64,000 nucleotides of DNA from Paenibacillus cremeus (GTDB taxonomy: Bacteria; Bacillota; Bacilli; Paenibacillales; NBRC-103111), in assembly GCF_007786445.1 (NCBI RefSeq), contig NZ_VNJI01000021.1, positions 1 to 64,000 of the forward strand, written 5' to 3'. The position numbers and the translations under genes are program-made. Numbering within the stretch: position 1 is the stretch's first letter; each line of letters starts with the position of its first letter. Shown here in pieces: positions 16,370 to 25,266 of the stretch. Below the pieces are notes generated by a model, which was not told the origin of the DNA, did not search any database, and saw nothing but the letters and a program-made list of their open reading frames with translations.

Positions 16370-17917
16370 TCACACCGGATACACCGGATGCTTGCGCTCG
16401 GAGAAGACGACGCGCTTGGAGGCGTAGGCCTCAAAGCGCCGGATCAATTCGCTCCGCAGGGCATTCGGCGCTACGATGCCGTCGATGACCATATCGGAGG
16501 CGAGATGGTACAGGTCAATGTCCTTGCGATACTCCTCGCGCTTACTCGCGATGAACCCGGCCCGATCTGACTCGGGCAGCTCGGCGATTTTGCCCGCGTA
16601 CACCGCGTTGATCGCCGCTTCCGGGCCCATCACGGCGATTTGCGCCGAGGGCAGCGCCAGGCAGCAGTCCGGCTCGAACGCCGGTCCGGCCATCGCGTAC
16701 AAGCCCGCACCGTACGCCTTGCGGACGATGACGGAGATCTTCGGCACGGTCGCTTCGGACACGGCCGAGATCATTTTGGCGCCGTGGCGGATGATGCCCG
16801 CCTGCTCGACCCGGGTGCCGACCATGAAGCCCGGCACATCGGCCAAAAACAGCAGCGGGATGTGAAACGCATCGCACAAGCAAATGAACTTGGCGGCCTT
16901 GTCCGCCGAATCGTGGAACAGGATGCCGCCCTTCACCCGCGGCTGGTTTGCGATGATGCCCACCGGCTTGCCGTCCAATCGCGCCAATCCGGTGATGAGC
17001 TCACGGGCGAACAGCTGCTTCACGTCAAACCACGAGTCCTCGTCCACAATCCGCTCGATGAGGTCGTACATATCAAACGAGGTGTACTGGTCCGCAGGAA
17101 TAATCTCCTCCAGCGTCTGTTCCAGCGCTACAGGCGGCCTCGACTTTCGCACGGGCGGTTTTTCGGTATAGTTGGCCGGAAAATAAGCCAAGTAATCCCT
17201 CGCCTGCTCAATCGCGGCTTCCTCACTGGAAGCGAGCACATCGCCGCAGCCGGAGACGGAGCAGTGCATTTTGGCGCCGCCGAGCTGCTCCAGGGTCGCT
17301 TTTTCCCCGGTCACGATCTCGACAATCCGCGGGGAGCCGAGATACATCGACCCGTTCCCCTCCACCATGATCACCAAATCGCAAAAAGCCGGAATATACG
17401 CGCCCCCAGCGGCCGACGGACCGAACAAAATGCACACCTGCGGCACCTTCCCCGACAGCTTCACTTGGTTGTAAAAAATACGTCCCGCTCCGCGGCGTCC
17501 CGGATACATCTCGACCTGATCGGTAATCCGCGCACCGGCGGAATCGACAAGATAAAGAAGCGGCACCTGCAGCTTGTCGGCGGTTTCCTGCATGCGAAGC
17601 ATTTTTTCGACCGTCCGGGCGCCCCAGGAGCCGGCTTTGACCGTGGAGTCGTTCGCGATGACACACACGGTTTGGCCGTGGATTCGACCGATGGCGGTGA
17701 CGACGCCGTCCGCGGGCAGGTCCGGCTCGGCGCAGTTGGCGAACAGCGCGTCCTCCAGCGCGAAGCCCGGATCGAACAGCAGCTCCAGCCGGTCGCGGAC
17801 GAACAGCTTACCTTGCTCGGCATTTTTCTCGTGGTATTTGGCGGCGCCGCCCTTCTTGATCCGCTCGATCCGCTCCTCCAGCCGGTTCTCCTGCGATTCG
17901 CCAAATTCGCTAGTCAT
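16370..17917 (-). CDS. acyl-CoA carboxylase beta subunit (carboxyltransferase)
   Basis: The 515-residue carboxyltransferase resembles propionyl-, methylcrotonyl- and geranyl-CoA carboxylase beta chains and B. subtilis YngE. It shows 'RDRLELLFDPGFALEDALFA' early, the acyl-CoA oxyanion regions 'GPSAAGGAYIPAFCD' and 'GFMVGTRVEQAGIIRHGAKM', and 'AYGAGLYAMAGPAF'. The enzyme transfers CO2 from carboxybiotin to an acyl-CoA. Neither a biotin carboxylase nor a biotin carrier gene is in this operon, so the alpha subunit must be encoded elsewhere. It starts six bases after the hydratase stop. Confidence 0.92.
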   Translation of the reverse strand: MTSEFGESQENRLEERIERIKKGGAAKYHEKNAEQGKLFVRDRLELLFDPGFALEDALFANCAEPDLPADGVVTAIGRIHGQTVCVIANDSTVKAGSWGARTVEKMLRMQETADKLQVPLLYLVDSAGARITDQVEMYPGRRGAGRIFYNQVKLSGKVPQVCILFGPSAAGGAYIPAFCDLVIMVEGNGSMYLGSPRIVEIVTGEKATLEQLGGAKMHCSVSGCGDVLASSEEAAIEQARDYLAYFPANYTEKPPVRKSRPPVALEQTLEEIIPADQYTSFDMYDLIERIVDEDSWFDVKQLFARELITGLARLDGKPVGIIANQPRVKGGILFHDSADKAAKFICLCDAFHIPLLFLADVPGFMVGTRVEQAGIIRHGAKMISAVSEATVPKISVIVRKAYGAGLYAMAGPAFEPDCCLALPSAQIAVMGPEAAINAVYAGKIAELPESDRAGFIASKREEYRKDIDLYHLASDMVIDGIVAPNALRSELIRRFEAYASKRVVFSERKHPVYPV

Positions 17918-17923
17918 GTTTAG

Positions 17924-18715
17924 CTACTCCCCCTTGAAGTTCGGGTCGCGTTTCTCTCGAAAGGCTTGCAGCCCCTCCAGTCGATCCTTCGTTGGGATGG
18001 TGACTTTATAGGCCTGCCGCTCGATTCCAAGTCCAGCGCTTAGACGCTCGCTCAAGCCTTGATTGATCGCCAGCTTGGCCTGAGCGACCGCAATCGGAGC
18101 ATTGCGGGCGATGCGCCCCGCCACCTCGAGCGCTTGATCCAGCACAGAACGACCGGCCGGGGCCACCTGCTCCACGAGTCCGATCTGCAGCGCCTCCTCT
18201 GCCTCCACTCGCCTGGCGGTAAAAATCAGCTCCTTCGCCCGCCCTACACCAATCAACCTCGGCAAACGTTGCGTCCCGCCAGCCCCCGGGATGATGCCTA
18301 GGGCCGTCTCTGTCAGGCCCACCTTCGCCGTCTCGGCCATGATGCGAAGATCGCAGGCCAGCGCCAGCTCCAGCCCACCGCCGAAGGCTGCGCCGTTGAT
18401 CGCAGCGATGACCGGCATCGGGAGCGCCTCCACGGCATTCACCGTCGCGCGAATAAGCGCTACAGCCTCGCGCACCTCCGACTCGTTCATCGTAAAGCGC
18501 TCCTTCAAATCCGCCCCCGCGCAGAACGACGACCCCGCTCCCGTGATCACCACACAACGCACCGACGCATCGGCACGGCACTCGGCAAGCGACGCTTGAA
18601 GCTCCGACAGCAGCTGCATGCTGAGCGCATTGGCTGCCTGCGGCCGGTTCAAGGCGATCACCGCCACTCCTTGCTCGTTCACGGAGCGCAAAACCAGCTG
18701 ATCCATCTTTTTCAC
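17924..18715 (-). CDS. enoyl-CoA hydratase/isomerase
   Basis: The 263-residue crotonase-fold enzyme has 'NRPQAANALSMQLLSEL', the oxyanion-hole segments 'GAGSSFCAGADLKE' and 'AAINGAAFGGGLELALACDLRI', and 'TALGIIPGAGGTQRLPRLIG' with the catalytic Glu position. It would hydrate an unsaturated CoA ester; next to an acyl-CoA dehydrogenase and a carboxylase beta chain the likely substrate is a branched 3-methylglutaconyl-type ester, as for YngF. It is three bases downstream of the dehydrogenase. Confidence 0.92.
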   Translation of the reverse strand: MKKMDQLVLRSVNEQGVAVIALNRPQAANALSMQLLSELQASLAECRADASVRCVVITGAGSSFCAGADLKERFTMNESEVREAVALIRATVNAVEALPMPVIAAINGAAFGGGLELALACDLRIMAETAKVGLTETALGIIPGAGGTQRLPRLIGVGRAKELIFTARRVEAEEALQIGLVEQVAPAGRSVLDQALEVAGRIARNAPIAVAQAKLAINQGLSERLSAGLGIERQAYKVTIPTKDRLEGLQAFREKRDPNFKGE

Positions 18716-18718
18716 CTT

Positions 18719-19858
18719 TTACCCTAGGATTTGACTTGCGATGACCATACGCTGCACCTCCGAGGTGCCTTCCCCGATCTCCAGCAGCTTGGCGTCCCGC
18801 ATGAAGCGCTCCACCTCGTACTCCCGCATATAGCCGTACCCGCCGTGAATTTGCACCGCCTGATCGCACACCCGCACGCACATTTCCGAAGCGAACAATT
18901 TGGCCATCGCCGCTTCTTTTTTGAACGAGCGACCCTGATCCTTGAGCCATGCCGCCTTATACACCATGGTTCGGGCCACTTCAATATTCATCGCCATATC
19001 CGCCAGCTTGAACTGAATGGCCTGAAAAGCGGACAGCGCACGCCCAAACTGCTTGCGCTGCTTGGCGTAGCGGAGCGATTTTTCATAGGCGCCCTGCGCA
19101 ATCCCGACCGCCATTGCACCGATGCCGATGCGGCCTCCGTCCAGCACCGCCAAAAACTGCTTATACCCTTGACCCTCGGTTCCCAGAAGGTTTTCTTGGG
19201 GCACGCGCACTTGATCCATCACCAGCTCGGTCGTGTTGGAGGCGTGGAGTCCCATTTTTTCATAATGGTCGAGCACGCTAAAACCAGGCGCCGCCGTCGG
19301 CACGATAAACGCGCTGATGCCGTTCGTCCCTTTGGACCGGTCGGTGACGGCCGTGAGCACCAGATTATGCGCGTAGCTGGCGTTGGTAATAAAGCATTTG
19401 GAGCCGGTGATGACCCACTCCTCCCCGTCCAGCACTGCCGTCGTGCGGGTCCCTCCCGCGTCCGAACCGGCCTCCGGCTCGGTCAGCCCGAAGGCGCCCA
19501 AATACTCGCCACGGCACAACGGAGCTAGGTAGCTGATCTTCTGCGCCTCCGTCCCGAAGAGATGCAGAGGCGCGCCGCCCAGCGAAATATGCGCGGAGTA
19601 CGTAATGCCGGTGGATGCGCAGACGCGGCTCAGCTCCTCCACCACGATCGCGAAGCTGACGGTATCCGCACCGCCACCTCCGTAGGCCTCCGGGAACGGC
19701 AGCCCCATAAGCTCCAGCTTGGCCAGCTGGTCGAAAATATCCCTCGGAAACGCCCCCGTCCGATCCCGCTCGATCGCGCCAGGCGCCACCTCATGCACGG
19801 CAAAATCACGAATTAAGTCGCGGATCATCGACTGCTCTTGCGTATAATCGAACTGCAT
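18719..19858 (-). CDS. acyl-CoA dehydrogenase
   Basis: The 379-residue FAD enzyme desaturates an acyl-CoA at the alpha-beta bond. Seen are 'GAFGLTEPEAGSDAGGTRTTAVLDGEEWVI' (FAD-binding signature 1), 'QIHGGYGYMREYEVERFMRDAKLLEIGEGTSEVQRMVI' (C-terminal signature) and the catalytic Glu in 'QIHGGYGYMREYEVERF'. It is closest in look to the isovaleryl/short-branched-chain group and YngJ. It lies between the AtuA parts and the hydratase. Confidence 0.93.
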   Translation of the reverse strand: MQFDYTQEQSMIRDLIRDFAVHEVAPGAIERDRTGAFPRDIFDQLAKLELMGLPFPEAYGGGGADTVSFAIVVEELSRVCASTGITYSAHISLGGAPLHLFGTEAQKISYLAPLCRGEYLGAFGLTEPEAGSDAGGTRTTAVLDGEEWVITGSKCFITNASYAHNLVLTAVTDRSKGTNGISAFIVPTAAPGFSVLDHYEKMGLHASNTTELVMDQVRVPQENLLGTEGQGYKQFLAVLDGGRIGIGAMAVGIAQGAYEKSLRYAKQRKQFGRALSAFQAIQFKLADMAMNIEVARTMVYKAAWLKDQGRSFKKEAAMAKLFASEMCVRVCDQAVQIHGGYGYMREYEVERFMRDAKLLEIGEGTSEVQRMVIASQILG

Positions 19859-19873
19859 CGCTCCACCGCCTTT

Positions 19874-20230
19874 CTACGTGGCACTTGGTGATTTAGAGGC
19901 AGGCATCAACTCATCCTCCAATTCGATTTCAAGCCGCATCAGCGCGGATGCATAGCATTTGCCTAAGTTATCCAGCCTCAGGGTGGCTGAACCGCCGCCG
20001 CCGAGCGCCCCACGGCACACCAAATTCATCGCCAAGAGCCCCGGCACCTCATACCGCGTCACTTCCCCCAGCACCATCCCGGCAAAATGAGCCTTCACCC
20101 GCTCCACCGTCACTTCCTGAAGCAGCACCTGGTACAGCGCCTCGCTAGGGGCAAAAACCGCGATGTTGACCGTGTTCCCCTTGTCGCCTGAGCGCGCCTG
20201 CACAATATGCCGAAGCTGAACCCGACCCAT
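19874..20230 (-). CDS. AtuA-related protein, C-terminal domain type
   Basis: The 118-residue protein resembles the ferredoxin-like C-terminal domain found fused to AtuA in Pseudomonas ('LRHIVQARSGDKGNTVNIAVFA', 'VTRYEVPGLLAMNLVCRGALGGGGSATLRLDNLGK'). Here it is a separate gene, three bases after the AtuA N-terminal gene. Function is not known in detail; AtuA is needed for growth on acyclic terpenes in Pseudomonas. It probably forms a complex with the product of the preceding gene. Confidence 0.8.
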   Translation of the reverse strand: MGRVQLRHIVQARSGDKGNTVNIAVFAPSEALYQVLLQEVTVERVKAHFAGMVLGEVTRYEVPGLLAMNLVCRGALGGGGSATLRLDNLGKCYASALMRLEIELEDELMPASKSPSAT

Positions 20231-20233
20231 AGG

Positions 20234-21598
20234 CTACACCTCCAAAACGCTCACTTGAACCCCGCTTTCCACGATCTCGCGCGGCACGAGAGTCGACCAC
20301 ATGCCCAGCAGCTCGCGCGGCTTCAGCATGCCTAAGAATCCGCCCAACGCCGGAGGGCCACTTAGCATTAAGGGCGGGAACAAGCGTCCAAGCTTCGCAG
20401 CCTCCTGCTGGCTCTCCGTCCGTACCGCGATCCGCAAAAACACCTCATTCAGCTCTTCCCCCGGCGGCTCTGCGAGCGGCCCATGCAGTGAATTATAGCC
20501 GAGGAAATCCGTCTGAATGTCCTGCACCTGCAGTCCCGCCCTTGCAATCTGCTTCCGAATAATGCGGTCGGCCGTCTGCGCCTTGGCCAAGGCGTCGGGC
20601 CAGGCGTAGCCGCAGATGGCCTGCCCGAGCCAGCCGTCGGCATAGCCCATGACCACCTTGAGCTGGTCAGGACGCTTCATCCCGCGTGCGCCGGTTACGC
20701 GCACGCGGTTCTCGCCGGCGTCCTCCAGGCGCACGGCCGTCACGTCCAGCACGACATCCGGCGTCCGATACGCCGACGGATCATGGATCTCGTACAGCAG
20801 CTGCTCCTTGACCGTGTTAACGGAAACAAGACCGCCGGTGCCTTCCGTTTTTGTCAGGAAAAATTCGCCGTCGGCTCGCATTTCCGCCACCGGAAAGCCG
20901 ATCCGGTCCAGCTCCTCTACAGACTGCCAATCCCCGCTAAAGTTGCCGCCGGTCACCTGCCCGGAGCACTCCATCAGATGCCCCATCAGAATGCCTTGCG
21001 CCAGCTCATCCCAATCCTCTTGACCCCACCCGAATTCATACACCAGCGGAGCCAGGAACAGCGCGGAATCCGTTGTCCTCCCGGTGACGATTACATCGGC
21101 CCCTTGCCTCAGCGCCTCGACTACGGGAGCGCTTCCGAGATACGCGTTAGCGAACACCATGCGATCCATGACCGTTTCCACGTCTCTGCCGTCTTCCATA
21201 TGCTGAAGGGTGACCCCTTGCTGCTTCCACGCTTCCAATTGGCTTCGAACGTCATCGCCCGTGACCACCGCTACCTTTAAGCCTTCGATACCAAGCTGCC
21301 GGGCAACCCGCAGTACCTCTTGCTGGGCCCCCAGCGGGTTCATGCCTCCGGCATTCGTTAAAATTTTCATGCCCTTGGCCTTCACGATCGGAAGCAGCTC
21401 TCTCATCGTACGTGTGATGTCCGCTGTATATCCCTTGGCGGGGTCCCGCTGCCGGTCCTTTTGCAAAATCGCCAGCGTCAATTCCGCCAAACAGTCAAAG
21501 ACGAGATACTGGACGTTGCCGTGCTTCGCCGTTTCGATGGCAGGCTCCAGGGCGTCCCCATAAAATCCTTGTCCTGCTCCTATGCGAATCGTCTTCAT
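20234..21598 (-). CDS. acyclic terpene utilization AtuA family protein (DUF1446)
   Basis: The 454-residue protein has the DUF1446/AtuA fold: 'IRIGAGQGFYGDALEPAIE' at the N-terminus, 'VQYLVFDCLAELTLAIL', 'GMKILTNAGGMNPLG', 'VVTGDDV' and 'VIVTGRTTDSALFLAPLVYEFGW'. AtuA proteins act in acyclic terpene (citronellol/geraniol) or branched acyl catabolism, in a step not firmly defined. It is the first gene of a six-gene operon running to 15857. Positions 21599-21708 upstream show no obvious operator. Confidence 0.87.
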   Translation of the reverse strand: MKTIRIGAGQGFYGDALEPAIETAKHGNVQYLVFDCLAELTLAILQKDRQRDPAKGYTADITRTMRELLPIVKAKGMKILTNAGGMNPLGAQQEVLRVARQLGIEGLKVAVVTGDDVRSQLEAWKQQGVTLQHMEDGRDVETVMDRMVFANAYLGSAPVVEALRQGADVIVTGRTTDSALFLAPLVYEFGWGQEDWDELAQGILMGHLMECSGQVTGGNFSGDWQSVEELDRIGFPVAEMRADGEFFLTKTEGTGGLVSVNTVKEQLLYEIHDPSAYRTPDVVLDVTAVRLEDAGENRVRVTGARGMKRPDQLKVVMGYADGWLGQAICGYAWPDALAKAQTADRIIRKQIARAGLQVQDIQTDFLGYNSLHGPLAEPPGEELNEVFLRIAVRTESQQEAAKLGRLFPPLMLSGPPALGGFLGMLKPRELLGMWSTLVPREIVESGVQVSVLEV

Positions 21599-21708
21599 GC
21601 CATCCCCCTCCCGCTGCTGAGGCTATCTGTATTAACATATGAGTTTGGCTCACGGGTTTATTACTTGGCTGAAGGAGGAAGCGTGTTCCAGCCTCTGAAA
21701 CGGCATGG

Positions 21709-21752
21709 CAAAAAAGCCCGCCTGAGGACTTTACTGATCCTCAAGCGGGCTA
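21709..21752 (-). terminator. terminator after the HEAT-repeat gene
   Basis: Read leftward, AGCCCGCTTGAGGA pairs with TCCTCAGGCGGGCT and is followed by TTTTTTGCC. It also insulates the AtuA operon from upstream transcription. Confidence 0.88.
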
Positions 21753-21772
21753 ATCTGCTAACGATGAACTTT

Positions 21773-22201
21773 CTACTTCCTAGTCAAAGAAGCCCATGTG
21801 CTTTCGAGCCACGACTCAAACTGGTCACCCTTGTCGCCTTCGTACGCGTCATAAATATCTAGTCGCATCTTCTGCAGCTTCTCTTTGAACTCGGCAAACG
21901 TATGTTCATCGGGCAAGCTTTTTTTGATCCGCACCAGCACTTTGTTAACGCCCTTAATTAACTCGCCTTTTTTTCTCGCCGGCAGCTGAATATCCTCGCC
22001 CAAAGCTCGGAGCTTGCGAAACGCCGCCTCTTGAATCGGATACACTGTATCGTTCATCAGACGATGCTTAAGCACATCAATCGTTTGCGGGGTGTTCCAC
22101 TTCCCCAGCTCCTCAACCGCGGTCAAGCGCTCTCTCCAGCTCGACGTCCGGTTGGCGGCCGTTTTTAGCTGCTCATAATTATCAGGCAGTTCATGATTCA
22201 T
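21773..22201 (-). CDS. HEAT-repeat domain protein
   Basis: The 142-residue alpha-helical protein shows a HEAT-like pair around residues 20-75 ('RERLTAVEELGKWNTPQTIDVLKHRLMNDTVYPIQEAAFRKL' region) and a charged helical C-terminal half rich in Lys and Glu. Proteins of this type are common in Bacillales and lack a known function. It is monocistronic or weakly linked to the small gene at 22242. Confidence 0.75.
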   Translation of the reverse strand: MNHELPDNYEQLKTAANRTSSWRERLTAVEELGKWNTPQTIDVLKHRLMNDTVYPIQEAAFRKLRALGEDIQLPARKKGELIKGVNKVLVRIKKSLPDEHTFAEFKEKLQKMRLDIYDAYEGDKGDQFESWLESTWASLTRK

Positions 22202-22241
22202 TTACTTGATCCCATCCCTTGTTTAAAATAATCCATGGCAT

Positions 22242-22424
22242 TTATCCCTCGGACTTATTGCTTTTCGCACTGCTGGCAGTCGACGCCGCATCTGTTTGTT
22301 TGGTTCCTTTGCTTTTATACGGCTTGGGGGCGTTCTTAGCCCGGTTGGCACTGGCTTGCCAGCGGTTCCACCCCTTTTTGTCGGTTCCTCTGCCTGTCCC
22401 GCCTTTGCCCTTGGCCTTGCTCAT
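22242..22424 (-). CDS. small basic DUF3934-type protein
   Basis: A 60-residue Gly/Lys-rich protein starting 'MSKAKGKGGTGRGTDKKGWN' and ending in a Ser/Ala/Lys tail. It resembles the DUF3934 family of short basic Bacillales proteins, function unknown; its charge suggests nucleic-acid or polyanion binding. The ATG at 22424 is eight bases after GGAG; a GTG three codons earlier overlaps that site and is less likely. Confidence 0.72.
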   Translation of the reverse strand: MSKAKGKGGTGRGTDKKGWNRWQASANRAKNAPKPYKSKGTKQTDAASTASSAKSNKSEG

Positions 22425-22518
22425 CCCAATCACTCCATTTACTCCACCGAGCTTAAACTTTCTGTAACGTTATCATAAATCGGCACCGATTTCCACTTCA
22501 GGGGCGGTTAAGGGTATA

Positions 22519-23658
22519 ATGACTGCAATAAAAACTTTGCGACAAAAAGGACTGAAGCTCGTGACCCTACTCCTGATTCTCATTCTACTGGCCGCGTTCG
22601 CGGTCCTGTTTACGGCGAGCTATCGCCCCTTCGGAAAAGCGCCCTCCGCAGAGCAGCGTGAGAAGTACCGGCAGTACGCCAACTATGAGGGAGGAAAATT
22701 TCAGAATCAGATCCCTACCAAGAGAGGCTTGAAGCCGGCAGAGACGGTGAAAGTGATGTTTGAATATGCGAAAAGCGATCCGAAGCGCAAGCCGCCGGGG
22801 CCCCTCGTCATGGATCGCTATGTGCCCGGGCAAACCGGGGAATCGCACGTCGTCTGGTTTGGCCACTCCGCTCTGCTGGTGAAGATCGCAGGCCTGACGC
22901 TGCTGCTGGATCCGATGCTGGGCAAGGTGCCTTCTCCCTTCCCGATGATCGGCGGGGCCCGCTACAGCAAGCAGCCCCCGATCGACCTGGATCAGCTGCC
23001 GGAGATCGACGCGGTCATCTACTCGCATGATCATTACGATCATCTCGATTACGGTTCCGTTCAGAAGCTTAAAGACCGGGTTCGGCGCTTTATTGTCCCG
23101 CTGGGCGTCGGGCCGCATTTGGAGCGCTGGGGCGTACCGAAGTCGTCCATCGAAGAGCACGGCTGGGGCGACGAGTTCGAATACGCAGGCTTGAAGCTGG
23201 CGTGTACGCCGGCCAGACATTTTTCGGGACGCGGCACGACGGGGTCCAACTCTACGTTGTGGTGCTCCTGGGTGATCGACGGCGGGAATGAGAAGCTGTT
23301 TTTCAGCGGGGACAGCGGGTATGGGCCGCATTTTCGCGAGATTGGCGAGACGTATGGTCCCTTCGACCTGACCTTAATGGAGTGCGGCCAGTATGACGAG
23401 CGCTGGTCGGGCATTCATATGCTGCCTGAAGAGACGGTTCAGGCTCATCTGGACGTAAAAGGCGAGCGCATGATCCCGATTCACTGGGCCGCCTTCACAT
23501 TGTCGCTCCACGAGTGGGACGATCCTGTGGAACGAGCCAGCCGAGCGGCCAAAGAACGCGGAGTGACCATCGTCACGCCGCGCCTCGGCGAGCCCGTCCC
23601 GATCCGCTCGACCGATGCCGCCACTTCCTCCTCTGCCTGGTGGAGAGACCCGCAGTGA
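22519..23658 (+). CDS. membrane-anchored MBL-fold hydrolase (NAPE-PLD/UlaG-like)
   Basis: The 379-residue protein starts with one membrane segment (residues about 12-32) and then a metallo-beta-lactamase domain. Metal-binding motif HxHxDH is 'SHDHYDHLDY' near residue 170; further ligands are in 'ARHFSGRG', 'FFSGDSGYG' and 'PIHWAAFTLSLHEW'. This subgroup resembles N-acyl-phosphatidylethanolamine phospholipase D and UlaG lactonases. Substrate cannot be told from sequence. The catalytic domain should face outside if the N-terminal segment is a signal anchor. Confidence 0.88.
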   Translation: MTAIKTLRQKGLKLVTLLLILILLAAFAVLFTASYRPFGKAPSAEQREKYRQYANYEGGKFQNQIPTKRGLKPAETVKVMFEYAKSDPKRKPPGPLVMDRYVPGQTGESHVVWFGHSALLVKIAGLTLLLDPMLGKVPSPFPMIGGARYSKQPPIDLDQLPEIDAVIYSHDHYDHLDYGSVQKLKDRVRRFIVPLGVGPHLERWGVPKSSIEEHGWGDEFEYAGLKLACTPARHFSGRGTTGSNSTLWCSWVIDGGNEKLFFSGDSGYGPHFREIGETYGPFDLTLMECGQYDERWSGIHMLPEETVQAHLDVKGERMIPIHWAAFTLSLHEWDDPVERASRAAKERGVTIVTPRLGEPVPIRSTDAATSSSAWWRDPQ

Positions 23659-23660
23659 GC

Positions 23661-23697
23661 AAAAAAACGCCGGAGATGTCATGTCCGGCGTTTTTTG
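23661..23697. terminator. bidirectional terminator
   Basis: AAAAAAACGCCGGA pairs with TCCGGCGTTTTTT around a short loop. It serves the MBL-fold gene from the left and the 44-residue gene from the right. Confidence 0.92.
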
Positions 23698-23711
23698 CTG
23701 CTTTTTCTCGC

Positions 23712-23846
23712 TTAACGGGTCTCTAGCAGCTTCGTCAGATGGCTCGGATTCCCCGTTTTGGCCCACATGAGAAAATGATAACGGTTGTGAATGATGGCAG
23801 GATTTTGGGTGGAGAGGAGCGGCTTCTTGGCGCTGGCTTTTTTCAT
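23712..23846 (-). CDS. small conserved-looking protein of 44 residues
   Basis: An ATG at 23844-23846 preceded by GAGGTGAT opens a 44-codon frame beginning 'MKKASAKKPLLSTQNPAI' and ending 'HLTKLLETR'. Middle residues include an aromatic/Trp-containing helix ('YHFLMWAKTGNP'). A promoter is visible on the same strand (TTGCTA 23905-23910, 18-base spacer, TATTAT 23881-23886) and a strong terminator follows the stop. I do not recognise the family. The unit structure makes it a real gene rather than chance. Confidence 0.7.
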   Translation of the reverse strand: MKKASAKKPLLSTQNPAIIHNRYHFLMWAKTGNPSHLTKLLETR

Positions 23847-23944
23847 CGCAAGATCACCTCGGCTTATCGATTGGATTGGGATAATATTCTTATTGTTACC
23901 AATCTAGCAATCTATTAAACCTCTCTCTATTAAAAAATCCCAGC

Positions 23945-24808
23945 TTATTCGGGTGTCTTACGCCCTACCCATTCCAGCAAAGCCGGATAGGCTGCCCGGG
24001 CATCGGCGTAGCCCTGCTTGTACAAGGCGTCCAGCTTGTCCTTGTTGCGCTCGATCCGGCCGACGGAGAGCGGCACCTGCGGCTGAATGACGAACACCGC
24101 CCCGTCACGGGCCTGCTGTTCAATATATGCCGAGGTCTCATTATAGAGCTCATGGCGCTGCTGCATGACCCGAATCAGCTGCGGATAGGCATGATACGCA
24201 CGCCTCAGCATCCAGGTGAATCGATTTGGCTTTTTGCGGTAGCCTGCATTTCGCGTTAGGATGGCGACATTACGCTTGAACCCGTCCCGCTCTGCCTGGC
24301 GAACCGGAATCGGATCGGAAATGCCGCCATCGAGCAGCTCCTTCCCCCCGTACTCCACAATCGGCGCGATAAACGGCAGCGAACTGGAGGCGCGCATGAC
24401 CGTCAGTGCATCAAAGTCCGGGTCCTGCTTGGAAAAATAAACCGGCTGCCCTGTAGCGCAATCCGTCGTTCCGATCACGAACCTCTCTTTTGCCTGCCGG
24501 AACGCTTCAAAGTCAAAGGGCACCAGCCGGTTCGGAACTTCATCGAACAAAAAGTCCATGCCGAACAGCTGCCGCTTCTCCCACCAATTCCGCAAGGAAA
24601 CGTAGCGCGGATCTACGGTGTACTCGACATTCACGATATGGTTGCGCCCCCGCTGCCTGGAGACGTAGCTCGCCGCATTGCACGCTCCGGCCGAAACGCC
24701 GATGATATATGGAAAATAGAGCTCCTGCTCGGCAAAAAACTCCAACACGCCCGCCGTATATACGCCCCGCATGCCTCCGCCTTCCAGCACGAGTCCAATG
24801 GAATCCAT
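23945..24808 (-). CDS. patatin-like phospholipase (RssA/YjjU type)
   Basis: The 287-residue protein has the patatin catalytic dyad: oxyanion loop 'EGGGMRGVYTAGVL' at residues about 9-22, nucleophile 'GVSAGACNAASYVS' (GxSxG) near residue 40, and catalytic Asp in 'LLDGGISDPIPV' near 167. It has no signal peptide. It would act as a lipid acyl hydrolase; the physiological substrate of the bacterial YjjU group is not settled. Confidence 0.9.
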   Translation of the reverse strand: MDSIGLVLEGGGMRGVYTAGVLEFFAEQELYFPYIIGVSAGACNAASYVSRQRGRNHIVNVEYTVDPRYVSLRNWWEKRQLFGMDFLFDEVPNRLVPFDFEAFRQAKERFVIGTTDCATGQPVYFSKQDPDFDALTVMRASSSLPFIAPIVEYGGKELLDGGISDPIPVRQAERDGFKRNVAILTRNAGYRKKPNRFTWMLRRAYHAYPQLIRVMQQRHELYNETSAYIEQQARDGAVFVIQPQVPLSVGRIERNKDKLDALYKQGYADARAAYPALLEWVGRKTPE

Positions 24809-25266
24809 CTGCCCTCACTCCTTGATAATTCGTTATATTGCTTTAGTATAGCACACGGAGCTGCGCGCAATCGAAAGCCCATGCTTTAATGTCGGATGAC
24901 AAGAACATTGTCCGAATGTCGACACATAAAAACTAGCTGCTGAACGAAAGGGCAGGATAGTTGAGCAATACTAACAAAATAATTAGGGCTGCGTTATAGG
25001 CGTTCGATCCTTATCCCCCGGGTGGTGGGGAGAGGGTGAAGATGTTAGTTCATCTACAAATATAGTTCTCCGCGCTGTCTGTTCCGGCAAGTTTTCGATC
25101 ACAGCAAAAAAAGGCCCACTGTTCAAGGTTGGCCAAGTCGTCTTTTTCAAACTAGTATGGGCACGTCCGCAAACCGGATAGGGGTTCATGTAAGTGAAGC
25201 GTGGCTGTGCAAAATCACAATTCGACGGAGTGCGATGCTCAGGTTGTTTGGCAAGGTGGCGTAGCT
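24809..25266. other. gene-free stretch of 458 bases
   Basis: No gene is supported here. A 68-codon open frame on the reverse strand (24983-25189) has no ribosome binding site, unusual residue composition (Thr/Pro-rich) and no recognisable family. AT content is higher near 24830-24980. It may be decayed sequence next to the broken retropepsin-like gene. Confidence 0.5.

Noticed and set aside
16640..17923. 427-codon open frame antisense to the carboxylase beta gene
   Set aside because: Shadow frame with Arg/His-rich composition and no recognised motif.
16370..21598. Operon as a complete leucine-degradation (Yng/Liu) pathway
   Set aside because: Biotin carboxylase, HMG-CoA lyase and acyl-CoA ligase genes are missing, and AtuA genes are present instead.
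24983..25189. 68-codon open frame in the gap before the patatin-like gene
   Set aside because: No ribosome site, Thr/Pro-rich, no family; treated as gap sequence.
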